The position numbers and the translations under genes are program-made. A DNA stretch of 64,000 nt from Macrocystis pyrifera (taxonomy: Eukaryota; Sar; Phaeophyceae; Laminariales; Laminariaceae): assembly GCA_031763025.1 (NCBI GenBank), contig JASSKH010000012.1:2852001-2916000 (forward strand). The letters are read 5' to 3'. Numbering within the stretch: position 1 is the stretch's first letter; each line of letters opens with the position of its first letter. The notes beneath the pieces are model-generated. The model was not told where the DNA came from and did not search any database. It worked only from the letters and a program-made list of their open reading frames with translations. Shown here one piece after another: positions 38,163 to 51,400 of the stretch.

Positions 38163-38911
38163 AGTCAAGACCCGAAGACGATGCCCGCCATCGTTTCCTT
38201 CGTTACACCCCATGTGTACCGAACCTCCCGCAAGCTGTCTCCCAGCAGAGCAATGATGCTCGATTCTGGGAGCCCCCTCCTCAATTTATCTCCAAACGGG
38301 CCTATGAGGTCTGTTAGGACCTCCGGCAAGATTCCTACCCTGCTCCCGATGGATGCCAACACTCTCCTTGCTTCTGTCGACGGCAGCCCCAATCCTCCCG
38401 CTCCCGTAGAAAGGCGTGCTTGGGCCTGCTGGTACGCTTTGAGAGTCAGCCGATTATCAGGGCACCCCTCCTGGAAAAACAGCTATGCCTCTGCCGCTCC
38501 CGGTAACTCGAAGACTGTCTCGTACGACACTGCACCCCGTTGTCTACCCTTGTACATGCTTCGAGGGACAGCCCCGGGTCCAGAGCCCTTTCGAGGTAAC
38601 TCGTACGTTGCCCGAGAGATTCGACGGTGATGAGGGCCGCTGCTTGTTTGTCGGGCATGTTCGCGAGGCAGTGTGCAAGGCGGTCCGCTCCCCCATCCCT
38701 GACTACCTCCATTGCTCGCCCCCGCACGTATTCTTCCGTGCCGATCGACACACCCACCACCGTCATCCCTCCCTCATCTGCGATGCGGACCTCAACGCTT
38801 TCTAGCAGCGATATCTTCTCCGCCGTCGGGGCATGCCCTTTAGGTGATAGTGCCACTGTTTTGGCGGCGTTGACCCCAATATCGGTGTCATCTAGCTCTC
38901 GCCGGAGGTAG
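38163..38911 (-). pseudogene. Fragment of another reverse-transcriptase-type ORF
   Basis: Minus-strand segments read INAYLRRELDDTDIGVNAAK, GMTVVGVSIGTEEYVRGRAM, NMPDKQAAALITVESLGQRT and, after frameshifts near 38400-38520, LPSTEARRVLASIGSRVGIL and GLPESSIIALLGDSLREVRY. This pattern matches the C-terminal part of RT-like proteins seen in algal and oomycete genomes (from memory). Both ends are truncated. Confidence 0.5.
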
Positions 38912-39123
38912 GCGTTGATTTCCCAACATGTTCAGAGAGATCGATACCTATTTATTTGATCAATATGTTCAGACACGGAATTTTGTGGAATAATAGCCTG
39001 TTGTTTTATTGGTTTAGGATATAGGTGTGAGATTTTGTCGATGGATAGCTACTTCTTTGACCACTATTAAGTTCAAGGTCGGGACATTTTGTACCCCTGG
39101 TACAGGAGCAGAGAGGTTGTCAT

Positions 39124-40001
39124 TCTTAACAGGAACTCTGCATTGGGCGTGTGGTGCGCGGCTCCTGAGTTACGTCAGGCAGCCCGCGGTGGGTGCAAGC
39201 AATATCAGCTGAGCTTTGCCAGCCGGTTGCTGCGTATAATAAGCTCAAACTCAGAAGAGCATATTACAAACGAAAGGCTCTCAGGCCTGTTGTATTATTA
39301 TCGGTCTTGTCCAACAGGACAGGATCGAAGAAGAGGAAAGGGAGAGAAAATGGAGTAAACGAGTGGGCGTGCAAACGCTCCTGTTATTCTTCCAACCTTG
39401 ATGATCTCGAACAGAGACAAATACCGACGACGACGACCTTCGTCAGGTAACGACACAACCGTAAACTATCCTTTACGGATCCCTTATGCGGTAATATCTA
39501 CTGTACCACACCGAACAATCGAACCACATACGACAGCCTACCGAGTATTCTGGAAAGTATGTGTTACTTGGTGTAGTGTCGTTCCAGACGTGGACCCTCA
39601 GCAACTATTAATAAGCCACTTACGACACAGTAAACACCAGGTACGACAATGTATTTGATGTCCTTCATAACCTTACTGGCTTTGCAATGAACATCTAATT
39701 GGTCACTATTGGACCTCTCCAGGATCCCACTCTTGAACCATGTACTACCAGACTATTCCGTGTTATCCAGTGACGACAAAATGATAAGCTACTGGCAAGT
39801 AACATCTCTATTACCAAACCGGCTTTTGACTATGCCGCATATCTACTCAATCGGCATGCAACACACCGCTCTGCTGTACTGCTATAGCATCCCGTTGTGC
39901 TGCTGTGGCCTATTTGCTGCAGACGGCTTATGTTACCGACCAGCGACTTGGTATAGGCTACTGGCTACTGCTCAGTAGCATGGTAGCCATCCTTAATACG
40001 A
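39124..40001 (-). repeat. Left (3') LTR of the gag-only element
   Basis: Shares about 870 bases with 42727-43597 at roughly 95 percent by eye. It starts TCTTAACAGGAACTC and ends ...CCTTAATACG. Confidence 0.75.
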
Positions 40002-41392
40002 GCTCTTGATGGAGGTTACATAGTCAAACTTGTTACTTTCAAATATCTAATTGGATTAGGTTCAAATGTACTCTTGCGTAATACTTACTGAAAGTGTCAT
40101 GACCTACTCCGTCATATCTGCTCGAAAGTTTTAACGCTCGTTGGTTGGTCAGTGTACTTGTTTATACTACTTGTCTGCATATTTGCCGTGTGCATCCGTT
40201 GCTATGCTGCAATAAAGTTTCATTACTTTGCGCCGTCGCAACAACATCAACCGTTCCTGCTTCACTTATGATGGGTGACCAACCCTTGTACAGCTAATGC
40301 AACAACACGCATAACCTGGCAATATAATAGGCAGACTACTACTGTGACAGGTTTGAAGCATGGACGAGCATGTAAACCGAAAAATATCACACACAGTAGA
40401 CCATGGAACCCGCGCGGGGTGTCACTACACATATACCAGACAGACATACTCGGTACGATATCACTCCGTACGCTACACACTACGACGGCGTCGCTGGCCA
40501 TAGGTTTTACTTTTGAATGTATACCAGCCGAACAGCAGTGTTAACAACCATACGTTGCTTCTGAAACACATTCCACACTGCCATGGTATTGTACTGCCCA
40601 AAGGGTGAATGAACAGTTGAAGGTACGTTTGTGTTGGAGAGAGGTAAGACGTATTACTGAAAAAAACTCACAAATGCATCTCAAGAATGAACAATATTCC
40701 AACGATCAGTTTGTTGACCAAGAAATGGAAATAACTACTTACCGTAGCGGCAGACCACGTTTCTGCCCGCCCTCCCGTACAAAGAAGACGTGTGTGGTGC
40801 TACTACAAAACAAAAAACCTTGCACAAATAGTCTAGCAGCATACCCACGTTTGTTTCTGACCGCCCTCCCAAACAAAGAAGACGTGAGGTGCTACGTACT
40901 ACGAAGCAGATAGATCTTGCCGTGCGACCCCAGGAGACGCACATGCCCTCCTGGTGATCCAGATGATAATAGCGTTCAGCGACTCCAAAAGTGATGTTTC
41001 GGCGCAGTCCTAAACACGATGAAGATTTCCAGCGACCCCAAGAGCGTTGTCCCAGCTACCCCAAACGATCGATGATGATGTGGCGATTCCAGAAGACGTT
41101 CTCCCCCGGCAATCCCTATAGATTGATGATATACTGTGGTCCGATCCAGAAAAGACACTTCGGCGACCCCACGTTGCTGTTGTTAGTGTGGCGGCTCCGG
41201 AAGCTCCGGCAGTCCCATCGAACAGTGCTGTAGCGATTCCGAAAGTTGTCTTTTCGGCAATCCCAAGCGCGTTTTTGAAGCGATCCCGTGAAATGTCTTT
41301 CCGGCGATCCGGCGTTGAGAAGGCGACCCCTAGTTGGCGGTTCCTGTTGATAAGGCGACCCCTAGCTAGCGGTTCCTGCCGCATTTTTCAAG

Positions 41393-42359
41393 CTAAAATG
41401 CACAGTCCTTATCGAAGTCGTCGTCAATATTAACAACTGGCTTCTTGTCGGTATCGATGCAGGTTAGGGCGCCCACCACAGCCGCCATAAGCGTGCTACT
41501 CGCCTGTGAGCGCGGAGCCCCATGCGCGTAGAACTCGGCGTCGCTGTGCATGATCGTCCTGTGCACAGTGCACCATCTCCGCCCAGTACTGCCCCCTGAC
41601 CCAGATTTCTTCTGGCGGGCGGGCTTGTTGCTCTTCCCGTTGGCCTTGGTGGGTACGGCGCAGCCGCTCCTGTAGTGACCGGACTTGCCGCAGTTGTGGC
41701 AGATGATGTCACTGGGATCAGGGGTTGCTGAAGTTGCTGTCATGGTCATGCCATGACCAGCAATCCTCCCGGTCCTGTTCCTCGGTAGGCCGTTCAGATA
41801 GAGGTGGCGTAGGGCACAGACTGAATCTTCGGAAGATCGAAGTATGGGTCCTTCCAGGTCATGAGCCTGACGTCACTGTCTCCCCCGTCAGACCTTGGAG
41901 AACGTGACAGGTTCCTCCATCTCGGTCAGCAGGTTACGCAATCGTGTGAGCTCGTTGATGTAGTTGTCGGGGTCCTGTCCCGACGTCATGCTCGTGGTCG
42001 CGAGCGCCTCCTGTGTGGCGCGTATGGTCTCGTTTGTGATCTTCAGGTACTTTGACTCCAGCTCATTCCCGGCCTTCTGTCCGTTTCCACGTGTTCCGTG
42101 TGTTCCTTCTGCGTGCTTGATCACCAGAAGAGCAGCCGTCGGTAATCAGGTAAAGAATAGCAAACAGGTCCTGGTTGGCTCGGTCATACGCGGCTTGGCA
42201 TTGCTCGAGAGACCCCGTCGCTCCCGACGTCGTGGGGTTGGGCCTGGCTTGCCCCTCCAGTACGTGAAAGATGTCAGGCCGGGTGACGCTCAGTGTAAAG
42301 CAAGCCTTCTTGTACCAGTCGTCGAACTGGTCAGGGTTCGTACCGCTGAAAGGCTTCAT
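41393..42359 (-). pseudogene. Decayed Copia-type gag with zinc knuckle
   Basis: Starts near MKPFSGTNPDQFDDWYKKAC (42359 downward), shifts frame near 42135 into LESKYLKITNETIRATQ and LTRLRNLLTEMEE, then a stop near 41888. A third segment carries IICHNCGKSGHYRSGC, a CX2CX4HX4C zinc knuckle (about 41665-41710) typical of nucleocapsid. It resembles the UBN2/gag-polypeptide family of Copia elements. At least one frameshift and one stop break it. Confidence 0.7.
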
Positions 42360-42726
42360 GCCCCTCAACGCGTTGGAAAGGCTACTCCCGTTCGGTTCAG
42401 AATCGCCTATATTTTAGCAGACGCTTGTTCGCGTGCTTACTTTGCCGGGGTTGGAGTCCCCGCCGAGCAGCAGTACTCGTAGCTCCCAGCAACACCTCCC
42501 AGATGCCGATGATCGTGGCAGCAGTCCCTCCCAGAAACAACTCCCGATGTAGATGATCGTGGTAGCTCTCCCTGAGATAGTTGTTCTTGCTTTTCAGTTC
42601 CAGCTTCTCGGGCAACTCTGTGTGCAGCGTGTGCAGCAGCTCGCGCCTCAGCCGTTGTCGCGTCTCGATGATGCTGATGGCTCGCAGCTCTGTCGTGCTT
42701 AGTAAGTAAATCGAGAATCATAACCT

Positions 42727-43704
42727 CTAAACAGGAACTCTGCATTGGGCGTGTGGTGCTCGGCTCCTGAGTTACGTCAGGCAGCCCGCAGTCGAGGTAA
42801 GCAATATCAGCTGAGCTTTGCCAGCCGGTTGCTGCGTATAATAAGCTCAAACTCAGAAGAGCATATTACAAAAGAAAGGCTCTCAGGCCTGTTGTATTAT
42901 TATCGGTCTTATCCAACAGGACAGTATCGAAGAAGAGGAAAGGGAGAGAAAATGGAGTAAACGAGTGGGCGTGCAAACGCTCCTGTTGTCCTTCCAACCT
43001 TGATGATCTCAAACAGAGACAAATACCGACGACGACGACCTTCGTCAGGTAACGACACAACCGTTACCTATCCCTCACGGATCCCTTATGCGGTAATATC
43101 TACTGTACCACACCGAACAATCGAACCGCATACGACAGCCTACCGAGTATTCTGGATAGTATGTGTTACTTGGTGTAGAAGTCGTTCCAGACGTGGACCC
43201 TCAGCAACTATTAATAAGCCACTTACGACACAGTAAACACCAGGTACGACAATGTATTTGGTGTCCTGCATAACCTCACTGGCTTTGCAATGAACATCTA
43301 ATTGGTCAATATTGGATCTCTCCAGGATCTCACTCTTGAACCATGTACTACCAGACTATTCCGTGTTAACCAGTGACGAGAAAGTGATAGTTGCTGGCAA
43401 GTAACATCTCTAAAACCAAACGGCACTTGATCATGCTGCATATCTCCTCAATCGGCATGTAACACACCGCTATGCTGTACTGCTAGCACTCCGTTGTACT
43501 ACTGTGGCCTACTTGCTACAGACGGCTTATGTTACCGACCAGCGACTTGGTATAGGCTACTGATTACTACTGGGTAGCTTGGTAGCTATCCTTAATATTA
43601 CGGGGGTCCATAGTTAACAGGACCTATGGAGTACATAAAAACCTATATATTTGCCTATTTTTACTAACAAAATTTGGTCCCGTTAACTATGGACCCCCGT
43701 AACA
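42727..43704 (-). repeat. Right (5') LTR of the gag-only element, carrying a MITE
   Basis: Matches the left LTR up to 43597, where a 107-bp-family element (43598-43702) interrupts it just before the terminal ACA. The insertion therefore postdates the retrotransposon. Confidence 0.75.
43598..43702. mobile_element. MITE M1 copy inside the right LTR
   Basis: Variant with GGGGGTCCATAGTTAAC ends. Its position inside the LTR dates it after the retrotransposon insertion. Confidence 0.85.
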
Positions 43705-43825
43705 GTCATCAATCCTCATACGTGGCCCGTGTGTGCGAAAACCGCGAAAATTCGAAGAGGTGAAAGGCATCCCACCCAAGACGGCACTTTCGGTGCGGGG
43801 GCACCAGCCCACTCAGACCGGCTCC

Positions 43826-43890
43826 TAAGCAAATAGATCGGAAACCCATTGTGATTTCACGCGCAGGTTCGTTTCCTGCCGACGACGCCA
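43826..43890 (+). tRNA. tRNA-Ser-like 3' portion with encoded CCA (relic)
   Basis: Sequence resembles the anticodon, variable and T arms and 3' acceptor strand of a tRNA-Ser (loop tcggaaa, anticodon GGA; T arm gcaggttcgtttcctgc at 43863-43879; cgacgacgcca at 43880-43890). No matching 5' acceptor strand was found, and nuclear tRNA genes do not encode CCA. It is probably a relic tied to the tRNA-Ser primer sites of nearby LTR elements rather than a working gene. Confidence 0.4.
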
Positions 43891-44059
43891 CTTGTCAAGT
43901 TCAAGGTCGGGACACTTTGTATCTCTGGACAGGTTTGCCTATCAAGCCGGTACTCTCGTTGGTACTCACGTGTGTTGTTTGCTTAGAGATAGAAGAAGAG
44001 CAGCTTGATTATTTTCGTGCACGCGCAGACTGAGACCCATTCATCAAATAAAGAGGTGT

Positions 44060-47000
44060 CGATCACAGGGTCTCTGAACATACTGGTAAAATAATGGGCA
44101 TCGACAGACAATTTCATGTACCTATCCTAAGATTTTTTCTTGTACCTATTGCTCTGAACCTATCGGTCAAATTAGGCGTCGATAGACAATTTCACCCTTC
44201 CACTGCAGGGGACAACAGGTATCGACATGCAATACCCCAACCTATCGACAGACCAATAGGCCTATTGAACAGGCCATATTGTCCAAGGTGCCGGGCACCA
44301 CGTCCCGGGCATTGTGGCGTGGTATCTTCCATAGGTTCGTGGCTAAGACACCTCCAGTTCGCATATCGCGCGGCATGCCCCGTCAGGTTTTGGCGCAGCA
44401 TCTCAGACAAACATAATCAAATAAGCTTGCTGTATGAATCAGAGCGTTCGTATCACCAGGTGGTATACTACATGGTGGCGCCATGGACGCTTGGCTCGGA
44501 AGCAAGTCAACACAAAGCAGCCTCTCGTATTGTTATACTATACTATACTACTAGGTATTGTATCTCGTACGGAACCCCACATCAACACCACCAGCAGATG
44601 GAGAAGGTGTTCCCAGAGTCTCATCAAAGGCCTCGCGCCCTTTAAAGTTCCTTCCCGTCACACGCAGTCCAATAGGTCGCCAGTTCACGAAAAAGAAAAA
44701 TGAATTTACTCATCAATATGATCAGACTATTATAGCGCAGCACTTCCGAAAACTTCGATTGACATGTCATTCCTTCGGAAAACCATGCGTAACAAAATGA
44801 ATCCGGGCGCTGATCTCTTTGATGCTACAATACTACGTGCTTCAAGTATCTACTGGACCCCCCGCTACTACTATCTGGTAACGAACGTACAATAGGATGC
44901 ATACTACATAACTCAAAAGCTTCTCAGTACTCTGTCATAGGGGAGAGAGGGACACACACTCTCCCTTTCAACAAAGCAAAGCATACTCGCGCCAAACCTA
45001 ACAGTCCCGTACGAGCATAGGTTTCTGCCCGGCAGGAAGCGCGTCCTCATTCTACAAGATTGCTACAGTCCAGCACGGCACAGCATCCTCGCGTGTGCTT
45101 GCGGGGCGGTGGGGGGAGGGGGGTTGGGGTTCGTTACTGCAGCTGCACTACTGCTGTATAACAGCAATACTACTATACTGCTGTTTCTCTACCAATATGG
45201 TGCTTCATACCACATTAGGCACTACAAGGTGGGCAGATAAACTACAACCGTATGATATCTGAATCTCTGTGGTACAGACGGACTGGAACCCGTACACAAA
45301 TAAGAAAGCGTATTGGGCGAAAGCTTTTTTTTACCCAGATCTCCAAAAAGGATAAATATATATATTTTTAAATGGTACGTACGCACGGATCAGAGCTGAG
45401 TTCGAACAGCAAAATTCCGCATCCAGTCCCATCAGCCCAACGGTCTAACCCAGCAGGCAACCGCAACAAATTACAACGAATAATTTGAGCGATGAACACA
45501 CTGTTGGGGATCGGGGTACACAACGACAAAGAGCGCAAGCTTGACATCATGAAACATGAGCCGGGGGCTCGAGACATCCCAGTAGCGGAGACTGAAGATG
45601 TTCACGGTTGGTGGTCCTGTCGAACAGTTACTGCGCTTTAGAAATAGCTCGCACTTCACCACGCGTCTCGAGAGCGTCAAAATCAAGGCAATCAACCGTA
45701 GCGTGCGAATATATTTACTCTAAAAAAAGCACACGGACAAGGAAATACTACTCGTACGAGCGAAATACTTACAAGTAGAGCTTAGAGTGCCCAGTCGTCG
45801 CGCGCAGGCAAGGATACGAACCATAAGCGAACATCACCCCAGAACACACACCGGGTAGCCTGCTTACCCTACCCTCCCTGCGATCTGATGCTCAACCGAC
45901 CAAACAACACATATAATAAGTCATCTTGTAAAGCAAAATAACGCCGTTTCTACGGCCTATTCGGGCCAACCTCACGGAAACAAGACGCACACCTAACGCA
46001 ACAAAACTGTCCCCTGTAAACTGCCCCGGAAACAACCCCCCCCCCCCCCCCCCCAAGTTGCGAGCCGGCAATATCAAACGCAGAAACGCCTCAGGTAGGT
46101 CATTTACCCATGCGATTTGATCCCCCACCAGGGAGTTACTTCGTAAAGTAGAAAACGAACGCCATCTCCACAACGTACTTAACTGGACAACAAAAAATGG
46201 AAAAAAAAAGGTGTACGCCGGTACCTACGAACGATCATCCAGTCCCCGCGCACCCTATCGTGCGCCATAGTGACGAGCGTTTTCCCGCCGATGAAACACC
46301 CAAGACGCGCACAATGTCAACAAATTTTACACTTGTGTTTCGAAAATCGTCCCCCGAAACGTGAATGCCAAAAACGACGTCGGGTGTCTGAATCTTAACG
46401 GTCCTGCGCTATCCGTTGAGCATATGATATACCTAAACTATAGCTCAACCACCTACCACCAGAGTCCGTAGCAAAATCTATGGAGAGTGAATCATCATAC
46501 GGACGTAGGCCTTCACAACCTGAATCAAATGCCGACAGAAACCGGGTACGGTACGGTACGCTACCTCCGAAGCCAAGGTGGGACAGTTGCTCGCCAGCCC
46601 AGCCGTAATCCCTGACTAAAGACGTCTGTTTGGACACAATGTCAACTTCTGCCTAAGAAGCCGTGGCCGCGAGGGATCCATCCCAGTTGCGATATTTCAC
46701 AAGAAATAAAACATGACGTGCAATGAAAAAAAAAAAACAGTCTGCTGAGTGCAGCATTGCATTGTGGAGTGTTTTATGAACACATGAAAGATGACCAACG
46801 GGTGGGCTTGCGCGAGAATCATTTCACCAGAAGCTCGTCGCTTTTTCGCTGCCGCCTCAATGTGACAACCGGTCATAAATTTTGCCGGCACCCGTCAAAA
46901 GGACAACGCGAATCGCACTGCAGCAGAGGTATCATGTTCCCTGCACAACCAGACTGGCAGCTCTTACCATCTACAAAGGTCTTCGAGATAGCTACTTATC

Positions 47001-48150
47001 CCACACAAGGCTCTTCCAGCCCCGGCATTTACTGAAGCGTTGACAAAACAGTCTCGCACAGCAGCCCATCGTTGCCGCTCATTGACGTTCCGCTGATCCC
47101 CTTAGCGAGCGAGGGTAGAACACATCCTGCGCGGCTGTAGCAGGTGGTCTCATCGGAATTGAGCGACGCTCTGCCGCGAGTTACGCGATGAGTTGGGGTA
47201 AGGCCGTCGCGGAGAGCAGAGGGAGCAGTTAGACGGGCAGGAACATGTCGAGCCTCTACTTCTAATACAAAGTATTGCCAGCCAATTGTGTTCAAACCCG
47301 AAAGGTTCACTCCAGCTGTGCACGCTGCGTGGCAGGCAACCAAGCCCATGCGTGCATTGGCTACAGGCACAGCGATCTCTTTGTAAAACCTTACCGGGCT
47401 CTTACCAGAGGAGCTTGTGACAAAGCTTGTCGATTACAGCAAGCAAGTAATCGTTAACCCTTGCAGCACCCTTGGCGCATAATTGCAAACTTTATCCCGT
47501 TATATCCCCAAGTACTTCGTCCCCGAAAAATGGATTGCAGTTCTAAGAGTGATCAGAAACCAAGGACGAAACCCGCACAGTACTGTCGCCGCGTCATTGC
47601 AAGTTGTACCTTGCTATACCGTTCGCGAACACAAACCTTTGATCCGGCATGGAGTCTTTTAGTAATACGAGGACTCCCGGTCTGAATCGCTCTGATATGT
47701 GACGTGGTCTCCAGACAGCCCAAAAAGCGCGTTGTACCTGCAACAATAGTATCGTGGGCAAGCGAGCGAGCAGCGGCATATCTGGTGTCAGCAGTGAGTG
47801 CTATCTATCGTGTGTGGATAAGTTTAGAAACAACGCTACTGCCGAAACGTCACGAGTTCAAGGTGCCAAAGTACTAAGAGGCCGCCAAAAGGGGGAGAGA
47901 ACAAGCCATAACAATAAAACTGTTAGGTCAGTCAGTCCATCGCCCGAAAGCAGCCGTGCGCGTGTCGTTCTCGCACAATGCCCTCGGCACACTTTCTAAT
48001 GTTTCTGGCCTCGCTTGAGAGAAACAAGAACTACAGGAAAAAACAACGTGTGCGGAGGATACCTGGCGCGTCCCATGTAGGACTAGGGTTAGATATACAT
48101 GAACCCCCCACACTAACGAGACAAGTGTTACTAATAGTAGATTTAGAGCC
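44060..48150. other. Intergenic stretch without a recognised gene
   Basis: No splice-supported coding exon was found. It has a C18 run at 46037-46054, an A12 run near 46726, and an isolated minus-strand frame at 47029-47370 that lacks a recognised domain. Confidence 0.5.
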
Positions 48151-48154
48151 ACAC

Positions 48155-48264
48155 TAATACGGGGGACCATAGTAAATAGGACCAACGGCACACACAACAA
48201 ACCATATATTTTCCTATTTTTACTAACAATATTTGATCCTATATATTTACTATGGTCGCCCGTG
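48155..48264. mobile_element. MITE M1 copy
   Basis: Near full length, right end decayed (cgcccgtga). It lies 140 bases downstream of the gene B stop. Confidence 0.8.
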
Positions 48265-48406
48265 ACGTGTAATGACCGCATCCCAACAGCGTACCTCTCT
48301 GGGTGTGAAAGTGAGGAGCGTTTCGTTTAGACCCTGAAATGAAAGACCAACCGGTACCTTGTTTTCCCCCCAGAGTGGTTTGTCGGCTAAACACAGCTGG
48401 AGGCGT

Positions 48407-48464
48407 CTAAATAAGCGCGCCCTCTACCAGCGCGCCGTCTTGATGGAGCAGGCTAAAGAGTAGG
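48407..48464 (-). CDS. Gene B last exon with stop codon
   Basis: Reads DLLFSLLHQDGALVEGALI and stops at TAG (48407-48409). The acceptor (GGGAG) is weak, but joining gives KVEDLLFSLL, the expected C-terminal leucine-rich end of this SNF2 class. No AATAAA signal was seen just downstream. Confidence 0.5.
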
Positions 48465-51400
48465 CTCCCGCCAAAGGCGGGCGTCACAGGTCGATGGAAT
48501 CTACACGCCGAGAGCCGGTTCCCGGAAAAGAAGTGCCACTTTCTGGCTGCCTTGGCAACCAAAAAGGGCCAGAAAAAATATATGAGGCAGCCTGAAATAG
48601 CGTTGGCACTCACTCCTCAACCTTGAGAGTCTTGTCGTCGTCCTTCGAGATGTTGCCGGCGACTCTGTCGATGGTCAAAGACGAACGAAAATCTTGTGGT
48701 CAGTGAGTCGCTCGGGACGATCGTGGAATGAAGTGCGGGTGGTAAAGAACGAAGTTATCAGCAAAACGTACGCGGCGCTGCAGGCGTACTGCTGTAGCCC
48801 TGCCACAGGCTTAAAAAAAAACAGGCAATTGCGCAAAATAGATACACTACCGTATCACACTAGGGTGATAAGATAACACACCCCTTCGGACTATTTCAAA
48901 GGCTGGAGTTGTCGACATCGGGGAGGGCGTATACGCCAAGCGATGAGTCTATGCAACCTTCTCGACGAAATCTTTCCAAAGCCACCATTTTCGTTGTGTG
49001 TGCCCCCCCCATGTTGTGGAGGAAACCGGGTCTGAAATTCGTCCCAGGCATGTGTTATCTTATCACCCAGTGTGATACGGTAATAATTGTCAACTGCATC
49101 CCGACCAAGCGAGTGGTCTTCTGTACGACACCCCCCTCTCCTGACTACCACCACTCGTACATCCGCTTCCTGGGCTTGCGCTGCCTGTGTACGATGTTTC
49201 ATCACTCGAATAGTTTTCGTAAAAAAAACAATAGTTTCGGAATATCCCCTCCGCAGAGACAGAGCATTAGGTGCACATCGCCTTCAAGGCCGACGCGGTC
49301 GTTGCGATCAACTTGGCCCATGTCGTCCATACTTGGTGTTTAATGTGCATCTCTGACATAGCGCTTTTACAAGTAGTGGAAATTTCCAGAACACTTTAAA
49401 TTTATATCCTATGATTCCAGTCGCCGGCGGCAAAATGGTTTACAGACGCAAAATATGCGTATCAAATGGAGCCCGGAAAAACTCACCCGCTGCTGCTGCT
49501 GCCCGCTCCGGCCGAGGAAGATGCTGCCCCTGCGCTAGCCTGGCGCTTTTGCAGGGCGAGGATGCGGGTCTCGATCGAGTCCTTGAGGACCAACTTCGTC
49601 ACCTGCGCAAGCGATACAGAGTCGTGCCACCCACGTGCAAGTAAAATGAACAAATCACCTCGTACCCACATTAGTATACGCCAAACAAAAGCGTTTGAAA
49701 ATGACCAGGAAAAGAATGGGTACCCCGAGTAGCAGCAGGCGCCGCTGTCTTCCATTTTATCGTACTTTCAGACACCCTGAAACCCCGAGCTTAAGCGAAG
49801 CCATGGTCGACGTGTATGACGACCTCGATCTTCTCAAAATGGTATCTGTCAATACGCGGGGTCTTAGTCTTCTTTTTGAAGTGAGCCAACATTATTTTCC
49901 TACTACTACGGGGGGCCACAGCAAATAGGACCTATGGTACACACAAAAACCTATATATTTACCTGTTTTTACCAACAACATTTGGTCCTATTTACTATGG
50001 CCCCCCGTAATGTCAACAATACCTAATACCTAGCCAGCATCTGACTGCTTGACACCGCCTCAGGACTTGGTACACGAAAAAAAAACACACACACTCGAAT
50101 CGGCATCGTAGCCAAGGTGGGTTCCTTCGTAAAAACATGGCTTAATCTGCCGCCTAATACTCGCGACAGAAAATTAACTGAGCGTTCAAAAAGGTTGGCT
50201 CTTCCAAGACACAAAACGCAAAGTGTCTACTGCGCTGGTGTTCAACTGACTAAAACCAGCCGTACCCGGGACCTACGCGCACCCCCAACTCAACACGTGA
50301 GCCGATAAGGGTCAACGGAAAAAAAAAAAAAACGAAACCCCACTACTCATTGTCGAGACCCAGACAGGTGGGGGTATACTAAAACTAAGTGAAAAAACTA
50401 TGAAAAAGTTGATTTTCGTAATTTCGTCCGGAAATTCCGCCGCACTGGTTTCTTCATTTTCACACTGGAAAGGGGCGTACGTCGTTTTCTTTTGTTTTGT
50501 CGAGCATACTTGGCGCCGTGGAGGTGCAAGTTTTTGGACGTTACTCTGTTCCGTGAACCACATTACCGAGCCACAAAATAAGTCTGTCCCAGCCATAGCA
50601 GTTCGCTCATGCAGCTCACCGTGACGGGCCTGGACTGACCCAGGCGGTACACCCTTCCGACCGCCTGCTTCTCCAGTGCCAGGTTGAGCAGCTGAGAGGG
50701 AAAAACAAAACAAAAAACATGACAGGATGGCACGGTTGAATGGGGTTTAGTTTGTACCAGGCAAGTCTTTCTGACGGGCCGTGCCGTACTCTGCAGTGCC
50801 TCGATAGCGACAGCCGCCAACGGTAGGCCGCCTCTATCTCAACACAACCGTGGGCAAGCTCACCGGTTCCAGCAAGAAGACGTTGTTCGCTTGCGTGAGG
50901 TTGATGCCCACGGCTCCCGATCGCACCGAGAGAAGAAATATGGTGGTAGGCGGGTCGTTGGCGAACGCCTTCGCGCGTGCAGGGTATGCCAAGAAAGAGG
51001 GCACAAGGGAAACAGGGCGGAGGGAAACGGGCAATTCTAAATCAGTCGACCGCGTATTGTGGCGTGCGAACACCAGCTTCAGAGGACCAAACGCGCACAG
51101 AGTAGACACAGTATTTCCAGGGGTACTCTTCCACTCCAGGGCTACTGTAGCCTGTATTGTACAAGCATTATGGCGATTACTTTTATGTGGGAACTGTGGA
51201 ACGTAGTGCCGCAGCAGGTAGATGTAGTTGTTCAGATTGGGTGTGTGGAGACACACCCAGGTGGGGTTGTGTGGATTAGTTACCACACGCCCAGGGGTCA
51301 GCAACGAAAGTAATCTCAAAGTGCCCTCGAGGAGCCAGGATGGCGAAAGATTTTAGCGATATCGAGGCGGTACTGGGGGGTATAACCTGATATTCCCACA

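Larger units (their letters stand above)
39124..43704 (-). mobile_element. Gag-only LTR retrotransposon (Copia-like gag, no pol)
   Basis: LTRs at 39124-40001 and 42727-43704 (the right one enlarged by an inserted 107-bp element) flank 2.7 kb. A 5-base duplication GTCAT brackets the element (39119-39123, 43705-43709). Minus-strand gag remnants lie at 41393-42359. No protease, integrase or reverse transcriptase can be read in the 1.4 kb between gag and the left LTR, which instead holds degenerate 'gcgaccccaag' repeats (40980-41380). Next to the right LTR the minus strand reads GGTTATGATTCTCG, resembling the half-tRNA-Met primer site of Drosophila copia; this is inference. Confidence 0.75.

Noticed and set aside
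47029-47370. 113-codon minus-strand frame
   Set aside because: No domain, no splice or promoter support, and frames of this length occur by chance here; kept only as a note.
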